Below, one piece after another: positions 32,782 through 44,800 of a stretch of DNA of 64,000 bases; within the stretch, counting starts at the first letter, position 1, and each line of letters opens with the position of its first letter. The notes below the pieces were generated by a model. That model did not search any database. It was given only the letters and a program-made list of their open reading frames with translations, and was not told the DNA's origin. Made by a program: the position numbers and the translations under genes. The stretch lies in contig NC_056758.1 in the NCBI RefSeq assembly GCF_018687715.1, positions 36,117,467 to 36,181,466 of the forward strand, written 5' to 3'. Origin of the DNA: Carya illinoinensis. Taxonomy: Eukaryota; Streptophyta; Magnoliopsida; Fagales; Juglandaceae.

Positions 32782-34479
32782 CTCAACTGACTCGGTAACC
32801 AATGCTTCTGTTGATTCTAAAGCTTGATTTCTATCCAACTGCTTCATCTCGTTCGTAGCATCAACCTGTTGCAAGGTGAATGAAAAATCTGATAATTCAA
32901 AGAGACTGCAAACTCAAAACACACCATAAGTCAAACTAGGATGCAGTAAAACAAGGAATGAACATAATTCTGAACATGTTTCGAAAAATAGGGAGAAAGC
33001 AATGAAAATGATTCTGAATGCGGACTCACAAATTCCAATATTGATTCAACTGAAAAAAGGAGGAAGGACGAAACAAGTTTAGTGCCTATGAGCCAAATAG
33101 ACGGATGATATCAACATAAGAGGGAAGGTTATAGTTTCTAATATTTTCAAGTCCTCTGGTTTGATGGTTTCCCGTAGCCGACCCGATTTATCTTTTAGTT
33201 TCAACACACCTTTTATTTTGGTGATTCTGTATAAGGCCTTGAGTATTAAAAATTACGTGTATAAATAATCACGCGCACGTAAGTCCAAATTGAAACGATA
33301 CTATCTTAAAATTTTCGCTCCCTGTTTCTCAAAAATCAAATAGAAAAATGAACCAGAAGAATGGAAAAGGAAAAGAGAAGACAAGGCGAAAAATTCACAC
33401 ACCGACACTCTCTCTTGAGCATTACATTCGATCTTTTTTCTCCTTCTCTTCGGACTCTTCCTCTTCTTCGTCCTCACGGTAGCCTCTGCCTCGTACATAT
33501 CTCTGAGGTTGACAAAGCCACTCAGATCTGAAATCACTTTGTATTCATCTTCTAATTTTCTCTTATCCATGTTTGCATCTCCATCTTTACTGCTTGCTAT
33601 CAAAATCATAGGTTTTTCTATTTTTGATTCCATCTTTAACGGTATACTTTTCTCCACTCTTTCTGCCATATTTTTTCCCTGTAAAAAGATGAGATAACGA
33701 GTGCCTCTGATTATTGTAGTGCATCTGACGAGTCATTCTTTCAAAGCATACTTCAGACGAATAAAGTAAATTGATGAATTCCAATATTCCATTTGCTGCG
33801 ACCGATAAAATGAAAGAAAGAAGATGAAAAGAGAAAAGAAAAAAGAAAAAGAGAACAGAGAGATATCCACGTACGGGTACCTTCTTTGTATTTCTCTTCC
33901 TCTTGTTCCTCCTTCTGAGAGCCTCGGCCTCAATCAAAGCTCTGAGGTTGTCAAAACCAGTCAGATCTGAAATCCGTTTGTATTCATCTTCGTATTTCCT
34001 TTTCTTCACGTTGCTCGCTTCTTCATCTTCGCTGCTTTCTAAAAAGATCAGGGGGTTTTCTAATTCGGTCTCGACATTTACCGATGTTATCTTCTCTGTT
34101 TTTCCCGTCCGTTTCCTTTCCTGTAAATTCATATAATCGAATTTTCAGAAGCGGGAATTCCAACAACTTCCAACATTTCCCCTCGCTCTTTCTCGGTAAC
34201 CAAACAGCAAAAAAGAAAACGATAAAACTAAAATAAACATAGATCGAAGCACAACACTTAATCTTAAGCGTAACTTACAGTCTCCTTTTTGTTCGTTTTC
34301 CTTCTCTCCATTCTCTTCGCTCTAAGTAAAGCGTCAGCCTCAACCATGGCCCTGAGGTTGTCAAAGCCACTCAGATCTGATATCAGTCTGTACTCATCTT
34401 CGTGCTTTCTGATCTTCTTCACGTTCGTTACGACCTGTTCATCTTCGTCCTCACTGCTGGTTACTAAGATTATAGGCAT
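32782..34479 (-). CDS. unrecognised repeat-exon nuclear-type protein, at least 4 exons, 3' end not found
   Basis: Four exons join in phase 0 with good splice sites: 34479-34279 (donor GTAAGT), 34120-33881 (acceptor TTTACAG, donor GTACCC), 33678 to about 33403 (acceptor TTTTTACAG, donor ambiguous between 33409 and 33403) and 32865-32782 (acceptor TTGCAACAG, donor GTAACT). The first three exons are repeats of one cassette: an acidic Ser/Asp/Glu stretch (SSEDE), a basic patch, then DEYxxISDLxGFDNLRAxxEAxA and a Lys/Arg-rich end (RRNKRKRNTKK, KKRKSPKRRRKK) like nuclear localisation signals. Exon 4 gives VDATNEMKQLDRNQALESTE. About 267 residues are visible and the frame is open at the last donor, so the 3' end is missing. 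I do not recognise the family. The start ATG at 34479 has the context CAACAATGCC. It could be an expressed gene or a recent fragment. Confidence 0.55.
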
Positions 34480-36207
34480 TGTTGAGGCTGCTCATAACTC
34501 AAACCCTTCTTTGTTTTATCCAGCGACTCCAAGGCCACGTGAACTAGATAACCAAAATTCAAAAAAATTGTAAAATACCGTTGACATTGCATTTTAATAA
34601 ATTATAATTTTATATAGTTCCAATTTCGAAATGATATTTATTATTATAGAGTATATAAATTGTGCCTTTTTTAAAATAAATAAATAAATATAAAATTTAT
34701 GTAAAATATTTATTTTTTAATAATAAATTTATTTTTTTTAAATATATATAAAATTTAGATGAAAATTAATAAACACACATCACATTTTACAATATTTTAT
34801 ATAATAATGTTTAAAATGATGGATATTTTTGTAAACTATCTTGTAAAATTAACAACACTCTACAGAAATACTCTTATTTTACTATATATGTTGTGTAAAT
34901 TGTTGTTAAATATGTCATGTGTATATCGTTTCTCAATTTAGATTATTTAAAATTATATTTAATATTACTTATTTAATTTTTTCTCTTGTGGGGTTATATT
35001 TATTTTTTTAAAATTCTCTTATAAGTATTATTATTAAAAAATAATTTTTGATTCTATATTTATTTAATTTTTCTAATAAAAAAATATACTTATTTAAAAA
35101 ACCGTTTAATTGTTATCTCAAATTTGATCGTAATTCAAATTTGCCAACATGGTCGGTCCTATTTGATATTTCACTATAAAAGAGGACCACCGTACGGAAC
35201 GGGCCACTTTTACCATGATACCATCACACTTCTATCGAGGAAGGCCCGCTTGCAAAGAACGTGTGCGCTCTAGAATCTTGGGTTAGTGCTCAGGTAAACA
35301 ACGGGCTGGGAAGCTTTGGGAATAAGACGATCTCTTTTTTCGTCTTTTCCTTCTACGGACCGCGTCAGTCTTTTTTGTTGACAAAGATAAAGATATAAAA
35401 TTACAATGGTTGGGATTAAAATAAAACTACAAATATCTAAAAAAAATTATTTTTTTATGAGAAATATTTTATAAAAAATAAACTTAATAGTATTTTTTTT
35501 ATCCTAAGTTTTAAAAATTTTTTATTCTGTCCGAATGAAGTGTATTTGAAGAAGCAAAGACATCAAAACTCCATTGAAATTGAAAAACGGCGTAGGAGTA
35601 GGACAGAGTGGGACTGCCAATATAGAAGTGTCTGTCTTATCACACCATCGTCCTACGTAATGGAAAAATGAGTCCTCATCCTTATCCTACACAGCCGTCG
35701 CTTCCACAATAAATAAAGCATCCTGGGAAAAATCTAGCTCGAAATTAATATAATCAAAAAATTCTTTGTATAATTGCAAAAAAAGAAAGAAAGAAAGATA
35801 AATTCTCAATATTTTCTTTTCACATTTTGTTGGAATTGTACGATCATCCCTCCATCGTGGAATCTTATACCATTATGAACACCTAAAATTTTCTCTCCAA
35901 ATTGTCGATATTTTCAAATGCAAACATGCTAAATCTTTGATGATAAGCCACGTGAAAAGTAACTTTAAAATGACAAGTCGGATAATTAAGGTTTTAAAGG
36001 TCGCCGCATGATGATCTTGTCTGAGCAATCGGCATGATAGGAAACATATCGTATCTAATTTGCTGTTGGAATTGTAGATTTTAATTTAGATACAAAATTC
36101 AGTAAGAAGTGAAAAGATAATCAAGGCATGTGATTGGTACAGTTTTTTTTTTTTATTTGAAAAAAGAAAAAAGACAGAAATAGCAAATTTAGTTTGGAGA
36201 AACTAAC
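34480..36207. other. no supported gene
   Basis: AT-rich spacer (34570-35120), then a less AT-rich part (35140-35400) with a TATA-like CACTATAAAAGAGG at 35171 but no convincing ORF or RNA gene after it. G-box-like CACGTG near 34534 lies just upstream of the repeat-exon gene start. Confidence 0.5.
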
Positions 36208-36285
36208 CTGAGATGGAAGTGAGCAGTTGTCGTCGTCAAAGCAGAAGGAAGCTGTAAGAAGCTGCGACACAATGGCCCGCCTCAT
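36208..36285 (-). CDS. possible isolated first exon, head-to-head with RMR
   Basis: The minus strand reads an ATG at 36285 followed by 26 codons (MRRAIVSQLLTASFCFDDDN...) ending CAG before GTTAGT, a good donor. A TATA-like AATATATATT lies about 100 bp upstream. I could not find a phase-compatible next exon, and the first exon of the gene at 34479 does not fit, so this may be a gene start whose body is lost, or chance. Confidence 0.25.
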
Positions 36286-36470
36286 TGTACACGATGTGCA
36301 CTTGAATAGAGTGAGTAAATTAGGAATCCATCCTGTCCACGCCCCTTCAGGCGGGGAGGATAATGATCATTACCAAACTATTTAATATATATTTAGTGCA
36401 AACTTCTTTTTTTCTTTTTTCTTCATTTTTTCTTTGTTGTCTATACTTCGACATTCCCTCTCGTACACAT

Positions 36471-36474
<4 letters not shown>

Positions 36475-36505
<31 letters not shown>
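36475..36505. repeat. (TC)n microsatellite in the RMR promoter/5' UTR
   Basis: An uninterrupted CT repeat of about 15 units, 250 bp upstream of the RMR start codon on the coding strand. Pyrimidine (Y-patch) repeats are common near plant transcription starts. Confidence 0.85.
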
Positions 36506-36507
<2 letters not shown>

Positions 36508-36754
36508 TTATTTATTTCACTTTTTCGCAAAATAATTTATATATTGATCCTCTCAACTTGGAAAGCATTAAAGGAATTAACAAGAAGATTCAGATTTATT
36601 ATTCCTCCTCAGATGGAAGCGGATGTATCTATTGATTTTGTGATGGATTCCGCGAAGCCCTAAAATTTTGTTTTCGATGTATGTATATCTTGCTGAAAAA
36701 TTTGGGTTTTTTATTGTTTGGGAAAACTCAGAATCTGATTTCGTGGGGGAAGCT

Positions 36755-39700
36755 ATGAATCCGGCTGTGGTTTTCTCTTTGCTGTCTCTACTGGCAGGCT
36801 GTTGTACGACGGCAGCGACCGTGGTGCTAATCGGGGACAACGTCACTCTCTCTTTCGACGATATTGAAGCTAATTTCGGTTAGTTTTCTGGGGTTTTAGC
36901 TTAAAACTTATGTTTTTTGGTGTGAAAATGTGGGAACATGCAAAGCAACTATTTCAATATTTATATTTTTGTTTTGGCACAAGGGTATTCAAGTTTTGAT
37001 AATTGGGTACTTGGGTATTTTGAAAGTTTTACTCGGGTTAGGCAATTCATCTGTTTGGGCTAATTGAGCCAAGTTGTTTCGTTTTTTAGCAGAGAAGTGC
37101 AAGTCATTAATTATAAGTCCCAAACCAACTGTGGAAAAGGTTAAAAACATTGATTGGGTTATTTGTTCGGGTGATGAAGCTGAAATTTGAATTTTACTCG
37201 TGTTGTGAAGTGAAAAATTGTGTTTCGTTCTTACACACACACACACACACATATACACGTTTACATGATCTATAAGTTAATATATATTGGATTGTTGTTT
37301 TAATTTCTTGAGAAGTTGCAAAATTTTATGCTAAGATTGTCGAAGGTGTGGGTTGTGTACGTGTGCTTATATGAGTGTGTGCATCCGTACATACCGGACT
37401 GTGATATTGGTACATTTTATTGGGTTGTGTTATGTTGTTTTTACAGCTCCACCCGTCAAAGGTTCAGGGGTTTGTGGGGTATTATACACGGCTGAGCCTC
37501 TTGATGCATGCTCAACACTGACTAATAAAGTGGAAAAAGCTTCAAATACTAGTTCCCCGTTTGTTCTGATTACTAGAGGAGGGTGTAGCTTTGAGGATAA
37601 AGTAAGAAGAGCTCAAAAGGCAGGATTCAAAGCTGCAATTGTCTATGACAATGAATATGGTGGCATCTTGGTTGCAAGTATGAGCTTTTCCTGCATAGTC
37701 AATTTTGTCCTATGACATTTATGCCCATGGTTATTAAGTTAATGTTCCCTCATAATCTAATACATACGACTTATCAACAGTAATCTGATACATAAGATAC
37801 CATACGAGTTCTCACATGCTTTCTCTACTGGGGTACCGAATGAGATTTTATAGCGTACCAAGCTAGTACTCCATGAATGACGAAATAGTTATGGTGATAT
37901 TTGAGCTAGGAAAATGAATCTCCTACTAATGGAATTGATAATATGTCTTGAAATTTCCATCAATCTCATTATTTTGGCTGGGAAATAGTAGTCGAAAATG
38001 CATGCTAATTTGTTCCTGTGAATGATATTTGATAAATTCACTATGTACATTTATATGAGCATAGCTTTGTGTATACGTTTTTGTCTCCAGTACTTTATGT
38101 TAATTTTGTTTTTCAAATCGAGGTTCATATCCAAGAATAATCGACACTCATGTGGACAATGCAGTGGCAGGAAATTCAGCTGGCATCAAAATAAATGCTG
38201 TGTTTGTTTCTAAAGCTTCAGGTGAAATACTAACAAAATATACCGGCTTGACTGACAAGGAGCTATGGATTATCCCAAGTTTTGAAAACTCAGCATGGTC
38301 AATCATGGCAATCTCTTTTATTTCCCTCCTTGCCATGTCTGCAGTGCTGGCTACTTGTTTCTTCGTTCGCAGGCATCGCATAAGACGTGAAAGACCACGA
38401 GCTTCTCGTGTGCGGGAATTCCATGGGATGAGTAGTCGATTAGTGAAAGCAATGCCAAGTTTGATTTTCACTTCTGTTTTAGAGGATAATTGTACTTCAA
38501 TTACATGTGCCATATGCCTTGAAGACTATAGCGTTGGAGATAAGCTCAGGATTCTGCCATGTCGTCACAGTAAGTGTTTCTTACCATAGCCAAGATGCTT
38601 GTAAATTTCTTTATTAACTGTATTTATTTAAATTTGGTGGCATGGCTTCTCTGTTCTGTGAGTGTTTTTTATGAGTGGGAATGTATAATGGTGTTTAGTG
38701 GTGGGAGGTGGTTAATACACAAGCTTTTGTCCCAACAGATCCAAGAGAGCAGAGAGGAAGTGGTTATATTGTCAAGTGTGCATCTGCATTATACAGTTAT
38801 TCATTAAAAAAAAAAAAAAAAGTGTATCTGCATTATACAGTTGTAGGCCAACGTAGACTATGTTCTAATTGAGAATTGGGAATATGGGTAAATTTCACTT
38901 TTGGTACCCATGGAAGTTTCTCTTATGGTATTTTGGATAGATATCCCTGGAAGTAGTAAGTGTTGTTTAGGATTTTGGTAGAGAGGGTTCTGCAGGGAAA
39001 AAGACTAGTTAGCCATATATGAAAATTTTCTGCAGTAAAAGTGGTTAAAAGCTGGGGTGGAAGTGGATGAAAAATAGAAGCACCTCGTTCACTTTTTCAA
39101 AACTTTTCATCTCATCTCATCTATTCATTACAATTTTCCCAAATTCCTACACAAAATAAAATAAACAATTCAACCTTTTCAAATCCAAAAACAAAAATAA
39201 TATTAAAAAATATATTCTAATAATATTTTGTTCAACTTTTAACTTTTATCTCAACTTATCTCATCTATAAAAACAAACGAGTCTTAATCCTCTTATTGTC
39301 TAAATGACTTTTTTCAGTCTTGTTTTGTTTTTGAGAAAATCATCATTAGTGAGACTTGCAGTTATTGAGAGAGAGAGAGAGAGAGGTTACTACAGTGTTG
39401 ATTCAGTGGGTTGGCAATTGTAGTCTTATATGCTGCACTGCCTTTGTCATTCAGGGCAAGCTTATGTTATTTTGTGGCAGGCGTGCTATTTTCAATGATT
39501 ATTTTGTTGCAGCTTATTTATCTTCTTTCATTATATTATCGTATATTATTTAGCCTTGCACATATACTCATGAAGCATTCTGGAATTTTACAGAGTTTCA
39601 TGCTTTCTGTGTGGATTCTTGGCTTACCACCTGGAGAACCTTCTGTCCAGTTTGCAAGCGTGATGCAAGAACTAACTCTGGTGATCCGCCAGCTTCCGAA

Positions 39701-40153
39701 TCAACACCATTGCTTTCATCCAGCCCAGCCTCTGTGGCTTCTTCTGTTTTGTCGTCTGTTAGATCATCATCAGCCATACAAATAGTACCGGCATCATTTC
39801 ATTCCCAGTCAGTTTCTCAAGTTCACTCTGTTGCTAGCACTCCTTATGTTCAGCATTCTCTTAGATCCTATCGCCAATCCCCTCCCCTGAGTGTAAGCCG
39901 AAGCTCGGCGGATATCAGGAATGCATCATCCCAAAGATCTCATGCTTCCTATTTGGTTTCACCCCACTCATTGGGTTACCCATCTTTATCACCACTAAAC
40001 TCAAGGTACATGCCTCCACGTATTCCAAGCCCAAGCTATGCATCGCCAAGCTTTGTCAGTTCATCTGGTCGTCTACAGCACCCACTGCATTGTAGCGAGT
40101 CGGCTGCTAGTTTTTCTCCCTTTGCTTCTGCTCATTCTCTTCCAGAATGCTGA
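36755..40153 (+). CDS. RMR: RMR-type vacuolar sorting receptor (PA domain, TM, RING-H2), 453 aa
   Basis: Four exons: 36755-36878, 37447-37677, 38123-38569 and 39594-40153; all introns are GT-AG and the phases close exactly (1362 bp). Residues 1-21 form a signal peptide ([14 protein letters not shown]). The lumenal PA domain follows ([43 protein letters not shown]). A membrane helix is at about 177-199 ([22 protein letters not shown]), then RRHRIRRE on the cytosolic side. The RING-H2 finger at about 247-288 has all ligands (CAIC ... CRHKFHAFC ... CPVC), interrupted by intron 3 between CRH and KFH. A long Ser-rich cytosolic tail ends LPEC. Family members sort storage proteins to protein storage vacuoles, and the RING may give E3 ligase activity. 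The ATG at 36755 is chosen because it starts the signal peptide. Confidence 0.93.
37233..37250. repeat. (AC)n microsatellite in RMR intron 1
   Basis: Nine AC units followed by ATATACACG. Confidence 0.85.
39098..39286. mobile_element. MITE-like repeat, family A, in RMR intron 3
   Basis: Starts with TTTTCATCTCATCTCATCTA, has the AATAAAATAAACAATTCAA interior, and ends CTCAACTTATCTCATCTATA then AACAAACGAGTCTTA. It is the same order as the copy at 6158-6372. Lying in an intron, it should be spliced out. Confidence 0.65.
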
Positions 40154-40870
40154 ATCAAATTTTATCACATGACTGAAAGGCTGGGTTGACACGACCAAGA
40201 GCTCATCAGAGGGAGCTGAACCGAAAGTCCTGGATCATTTCTACCTCAGGCTTGCACCACAAAATTACTGAATCATTGTTGGGTTCTATTTGGCACCGGT
40301 GGTTACCAGTTTTTATGCCTGGAGTGTTTCTTTTTGCCTGCTCGCATGTACATTATAGTATAAGCTTGTGTTGTCTCTTTCAAATTTCAAGTGATAATTG
40401 TGGTTCTTACATTTGAGGTCTGTCGAATTGTCTACACACGGTCACGAGTGCATTGTGGTGTACTGGATTTTATTAACATTGATGTTTTGATAGTCTACAT
40501 TGGTGAAGATGGTAAACCACACTAACCAGACTTGTTTGGAGCTGTGTATAAGTTTCTCTTTTAACCGAAAACATTGAACAATTTATTTTGGATAATTTAT
40601 CCTTCTAGTATCTTCCCTCTCTGGCATAAGGTCATTCGTTAAACATGCTATCCTTTGTTGTGTTCCGAGACCATGAAATACTCGCCCAAAGGGAAATGAT
40701 CCTAATAACATTCACTCTCGTGTAACTAACATATAATTTTTCATTTTTATCTTTTTATGTAAATACACAAATTTAAGCATTATTAAGATAAAATAATAAC
40801 AATAACAAATCACATGTTTGATTATGTAGAGATAAATAGTGTAAGATTTTCATATAGAATCTCCTTTCTC

Positions 40871-41159
40871 AAAATGACAAAAAGTGTTTAAACTCCACAT
40901 GCAAACGATTAAAAAAAAAAATTTAAAACGCCAAAAAAAAAAAAATAATAATAAAACAAAATAAGGACGGTTGGAGGGGAAATTCTCCCCCTTTGCACCA
41001 CCTCTCTAGGAGGGCGGCCAGCCATCTCATGAGGGGATGGCCTGCAACTCACCGGGTAGTTTGCCACCCCATGGATGGTTGGCGAGCAAACCCCACGAAC
41101 AGGTTGCTCGCTGTCCATCCCTCTTTGGTTGGCTAGTCCCTCCAATTTTGTCATTTTGT
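40871..41159. mobile_element. GC-rich short element with AAAATGACAAAA ends
   Basis: AAAATGACAAAA at 40871 and TTTTGTCATTTT at 41146-41157 are perfect inverted repeats. The interior is GC-rich, unlike its surroundings (GGAGGGCGGCCAGCC, GCGAGCAAACCCC), with A-runs at one side and no real ORF. This suggests a small non-autonomous transposon. Confidence 0.5.
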
Positions 41160-41397
41160 GTCTTTTCTTATTTCTTCAATAAAGGTGACGTGAAGATTTT
41201 TTACCCATTTATTTTGTATATATTAGCACGTATTTATTGGGTCAAGTATTATGCGACCTTGGGACGACACATTGACTATTATTTAATTAGTTTTTTTTAA
41301 TGGTATTATTTAATTAGTTTACACAATAGACGATAAATGAAATGAGCTTATCAAAAATCACCCTGAATATCCAGGGAGTAATTAGATAAAGGAGAGG

Positions 41398-41609
41398 GCT
41401 ACTCTGCGCCCATCCATGTGACGCACTTTACAATTTTATTTTTCTTTTCTTATATTTTTTAATATATTTAAATATTTTTAAAAAATAAAAAAAAATACAT
41501 CAATACACTTAAAATTACTTCCTTAATTATTAAATAAAAAAATAAAAGTTACAAAGCGGTCATATAGAGCGGTCAAAATTAGTGGGCACAGTAGCTTTTT
41601 TCTTGGATA
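41398..41609. mobile_element. MITE-like repeat, family B
   Basis: Ends GGCTACTCTGCGCCCA and, reversed, AAGCTACTGTGCCCA: the clearest terminal inverted repeat of this family. The interior has T-runs, A-runs and TTCCTTAATTATTAAAT, the reverse of the family core TGATTAAGGAA. Confidence 0.6.
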
Positions 41610-41893
41610 AAAGTAAAAATCTAGGGGATATTTTGATAACAATGTAAAACTCAGGTACTACTTTACTATTTGACACTAAAAATTAATGCGGTAACTAACG
41701 GTTACATTGCTAAATGAGAAGTCTGCAAAATGAACTGACCAAAGTGTGCGCATAAATAAGATTTCTCTACAAAAGCATTGAAGTGCAACATATAACTTCA
41801 ACGTGCTCTGATATTTCTGTTCATATTGTTGATTTGTTTAAAAGCACATCCTCGACTAAATTTTCAGTTAGACGTCCATCAAAATGCCCAACT

Positions 41894-44800
41894 TTAATCT
41901 ACCTTGTCTCCAGGTCCATATTCTCTACTTTCAGCCTCAGACACTGAACTCCTAGCATGATCAACTTGGTCTCCAGTACCAACCCTGAGAGGTTCCTCTC
42001 CTTTGATGGTTTGGATGAGCATCACGACCACAACCACAAAAACAAGCATGTACACAGTGTTGATTCCAACTAATGAATTGATATAACCAAGAAGTGATGG
42101 ACCGCGGATTCTTTCCTTCAATGTTCTTCCTTCCCTATATCCTATAATGAATCTTGAGATTTGAGTTGCCTGATCCTCCTCATACATCGTTTCAGAACCG
42201 AAAACCTTATAGAAAAAAGGAACATCTGGTGTTAAAAAAGTCAGGACAAGAAAGCGAGTATTCAGAAACACCCAAATGATGTCATATAGATATGTATATT
42301 ATGAAAAATTCTACAGTATGGGCATTAAAAGGATTTAGCTTATTGTGTACACAACGTAAAACCAAAATGCATTCCCTTAGCTATTATTCACTCGAACTTA
42401 TGTCATGTTACACATTTGACACCTAAGATAAAATGTGAAATATGTCAACAGATGTGACCAAATATTGTCTGCAAGCTAAAACTTATCAAAAATTTTCCAG
42501 AAAAATTAAAACTTACTGATAAGTACTCTTCATCTCCATCCCAAACCACCATTTTTGGTAGCACTGTCTTTTTGTTAACCCCAAATGTGTCAGTGAAGTC
42601 CTCATACTGTTTGACACCAACATAACCAAATACTAAGTCACGATTTGCAGATGCAGCAGCCTTCAATAACTCTATAATTTTCTTTGACTTCTCCTCTGTC
42701 TCATCCTCCACAATTGTCAGGACAATTTTCCTCCTATCTTCTTCCAGGGACTTTAATGTGTCCGGGTTTATTGGTATGGCCAAAGGGAACAAGTTTTGTT
42801 TAATAAATTCCTCCAAAAATTCCTCTGCAAAATGAAAACAGGAAGGTATAATAAAGAGCATTTTCTTTTTAAGGCCAATGATAGGCATACAGATGATGAA
42901 TGAATACTGAAGCATTTAAGCATTATAATTTGATGAAATGCAGAAGAGATCCATAAAAGAAAAGGGAATATGGAGTTTTCATAATGTACAACAAGAAACA
43001 TCCACTGAACATTTGGTTGCTCATGGTTGCTTGATTAATCAGATTAATGTTCAAATTGAAGGCCTTACAGAAATCTAAATGTCAACCCTTGAGCTAGGAT
43101 GGCATTTATCATGTAAAAACATAACTGATATCCTTGAGCCAAGCCAGGGGCATCAAGTTCAGTTCATTTATTATGTTCTTGGCTCAATCTGCCATGATCA
43201 TGCCTGGAATTAACTTGAAAAAGCTTATAACAAGCTAACCCAAAGAAAATCTGCATGGTCTGGTTCTACTTAGATAATTAGATCATTTGTAGCTGTTAAC
43301 TTAAATTCAAAACCTAACAAAAATCAGAGTGTATGTCAGACTATGATTTTGGCTGGCACAAAACGAACACATATCCTTTCAAGAGTAACAAGATCCCAAC
43401 GAGCAAGCTAATTATTGATTCTTTATGGCAACCAAGGGTAAGGTGAAAATGCATAGCCGTTGGTACTAGAATAAATCGTACACATTAGCATTCAGGTTAA
43501 TTTCAGAGGTGGATGCCAACTATGCAGTGGAGAAGTAACAATTACAGAAAACCAGAAGGACAGAAACTGAGGATTACTTCAAATCTCTTTAGGTGCTCAG
43601 ATAGCTAAAATATACTTCACTCCAAGTAGTCCCATGAAGTTAGTAATGTCCCTTGATACTGACAATCTATTTCTGCTTCAGATAGCATTATGTTTTAAAG
43701 AATGCTAGAATCCCTGAAACTTAGATCTGGTTTGGATGTTGATTCTCACAACTTTCCCAAACTTCCAAACAAAACACAAAAAACAATTTAACTTTGTCAA
43801 ATCCCAAAACAAAAATAATATTAAAAAATTATATTCTAACAATATTTTAACTTTGTACTATTTTTATTCAACTTTTTCTCTCCCCTTTCCCAAAACCCCA
43901 TAAAACATTTTAATTCAAACCATTTCACTACCATTCACAAACCATCTCATCTCATTTCATCTCAACATCCAAACGGGGCCTTAATCTACCATTGTGTCTG
44001 TAGACAGATACTATTTATCGATATGCATCCTTATGACTAACAGGTAAAATGAATGTAAACAATGGCTCTAATAGATTAATTGTACCAATCTGCCCACAAA
44101 AGATAAGCACACACAAACGGTTCTCTTCCCTTGTATTCCAAGAAGGATCTTAACCTCTAACAAGTAATGTGTACTAGAACAGCAATGAAGGTACGCCACC
44201 CTCACACATGGATTGAATACAAGAGCAACACAACAAAAATCAGATCCATAACACCTGAGGTTAAAAATCCAGAAATTTGGAAAAATCAAAACAATCTGTT
44301 GCTTCCTTCCAAGCATTTAGTGTACTCAATACTTTTATCTTCCAAGCATTTGGTGCTCTCTAAAAAGTAAAGTGTACTGAAATAGAAAATAGAAGGTGAA
44401 CCACCCTTGTGCATGGATTGAGAACAAGAGAAATTCAACATATATCAGATCAGGCTAACACCTGAAGCTCTGTGAATCTAAAAATCAAAAGAATCAGGAA
44501 AACCAGAACAATCTGTTGCTTCCTTTCAAGCATGTAGGACAAAGTTGTAATGATTAGAACATCTCAGAATATCTGTAAATAGTTTGAGTTAATATGTTCT
44601 ATCGGGTTTTGAAAAGAAGAAAGAAATAATTGAATAAAAATATTATAAAGTTATAATATTGTTTGACTATAATTTTTTAATATTAGCTTCGTTTTGAAAT
44701 TTGAAAAGTCGTACTGTTTTTTGTGTTTTGTTTGGAAGTTTGGGAAAGTTGTAATGATTAGGTAATAATAGGATTAAAAAGTTGAAAATTTAAAATTGAA

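Larger units (their letters stand above)
40154..41893. other. RMR 3' flank and convergent spacer to the PDI-like gene
   Basis: The RMR 3' UTR probably extends to about 40600. The rest holds a GC-rich short element (40871-41159) and a family B repeat (41398-41609). No gene. Confidence 0.6.

Noticed and set aside
35171..35345. TATA-like CACTATAAAAGAGG followed by a T-run, possible RNA gene
   Set aside because: No upstream sequence element of plant snRNA genes and no recognisable RNA fold.
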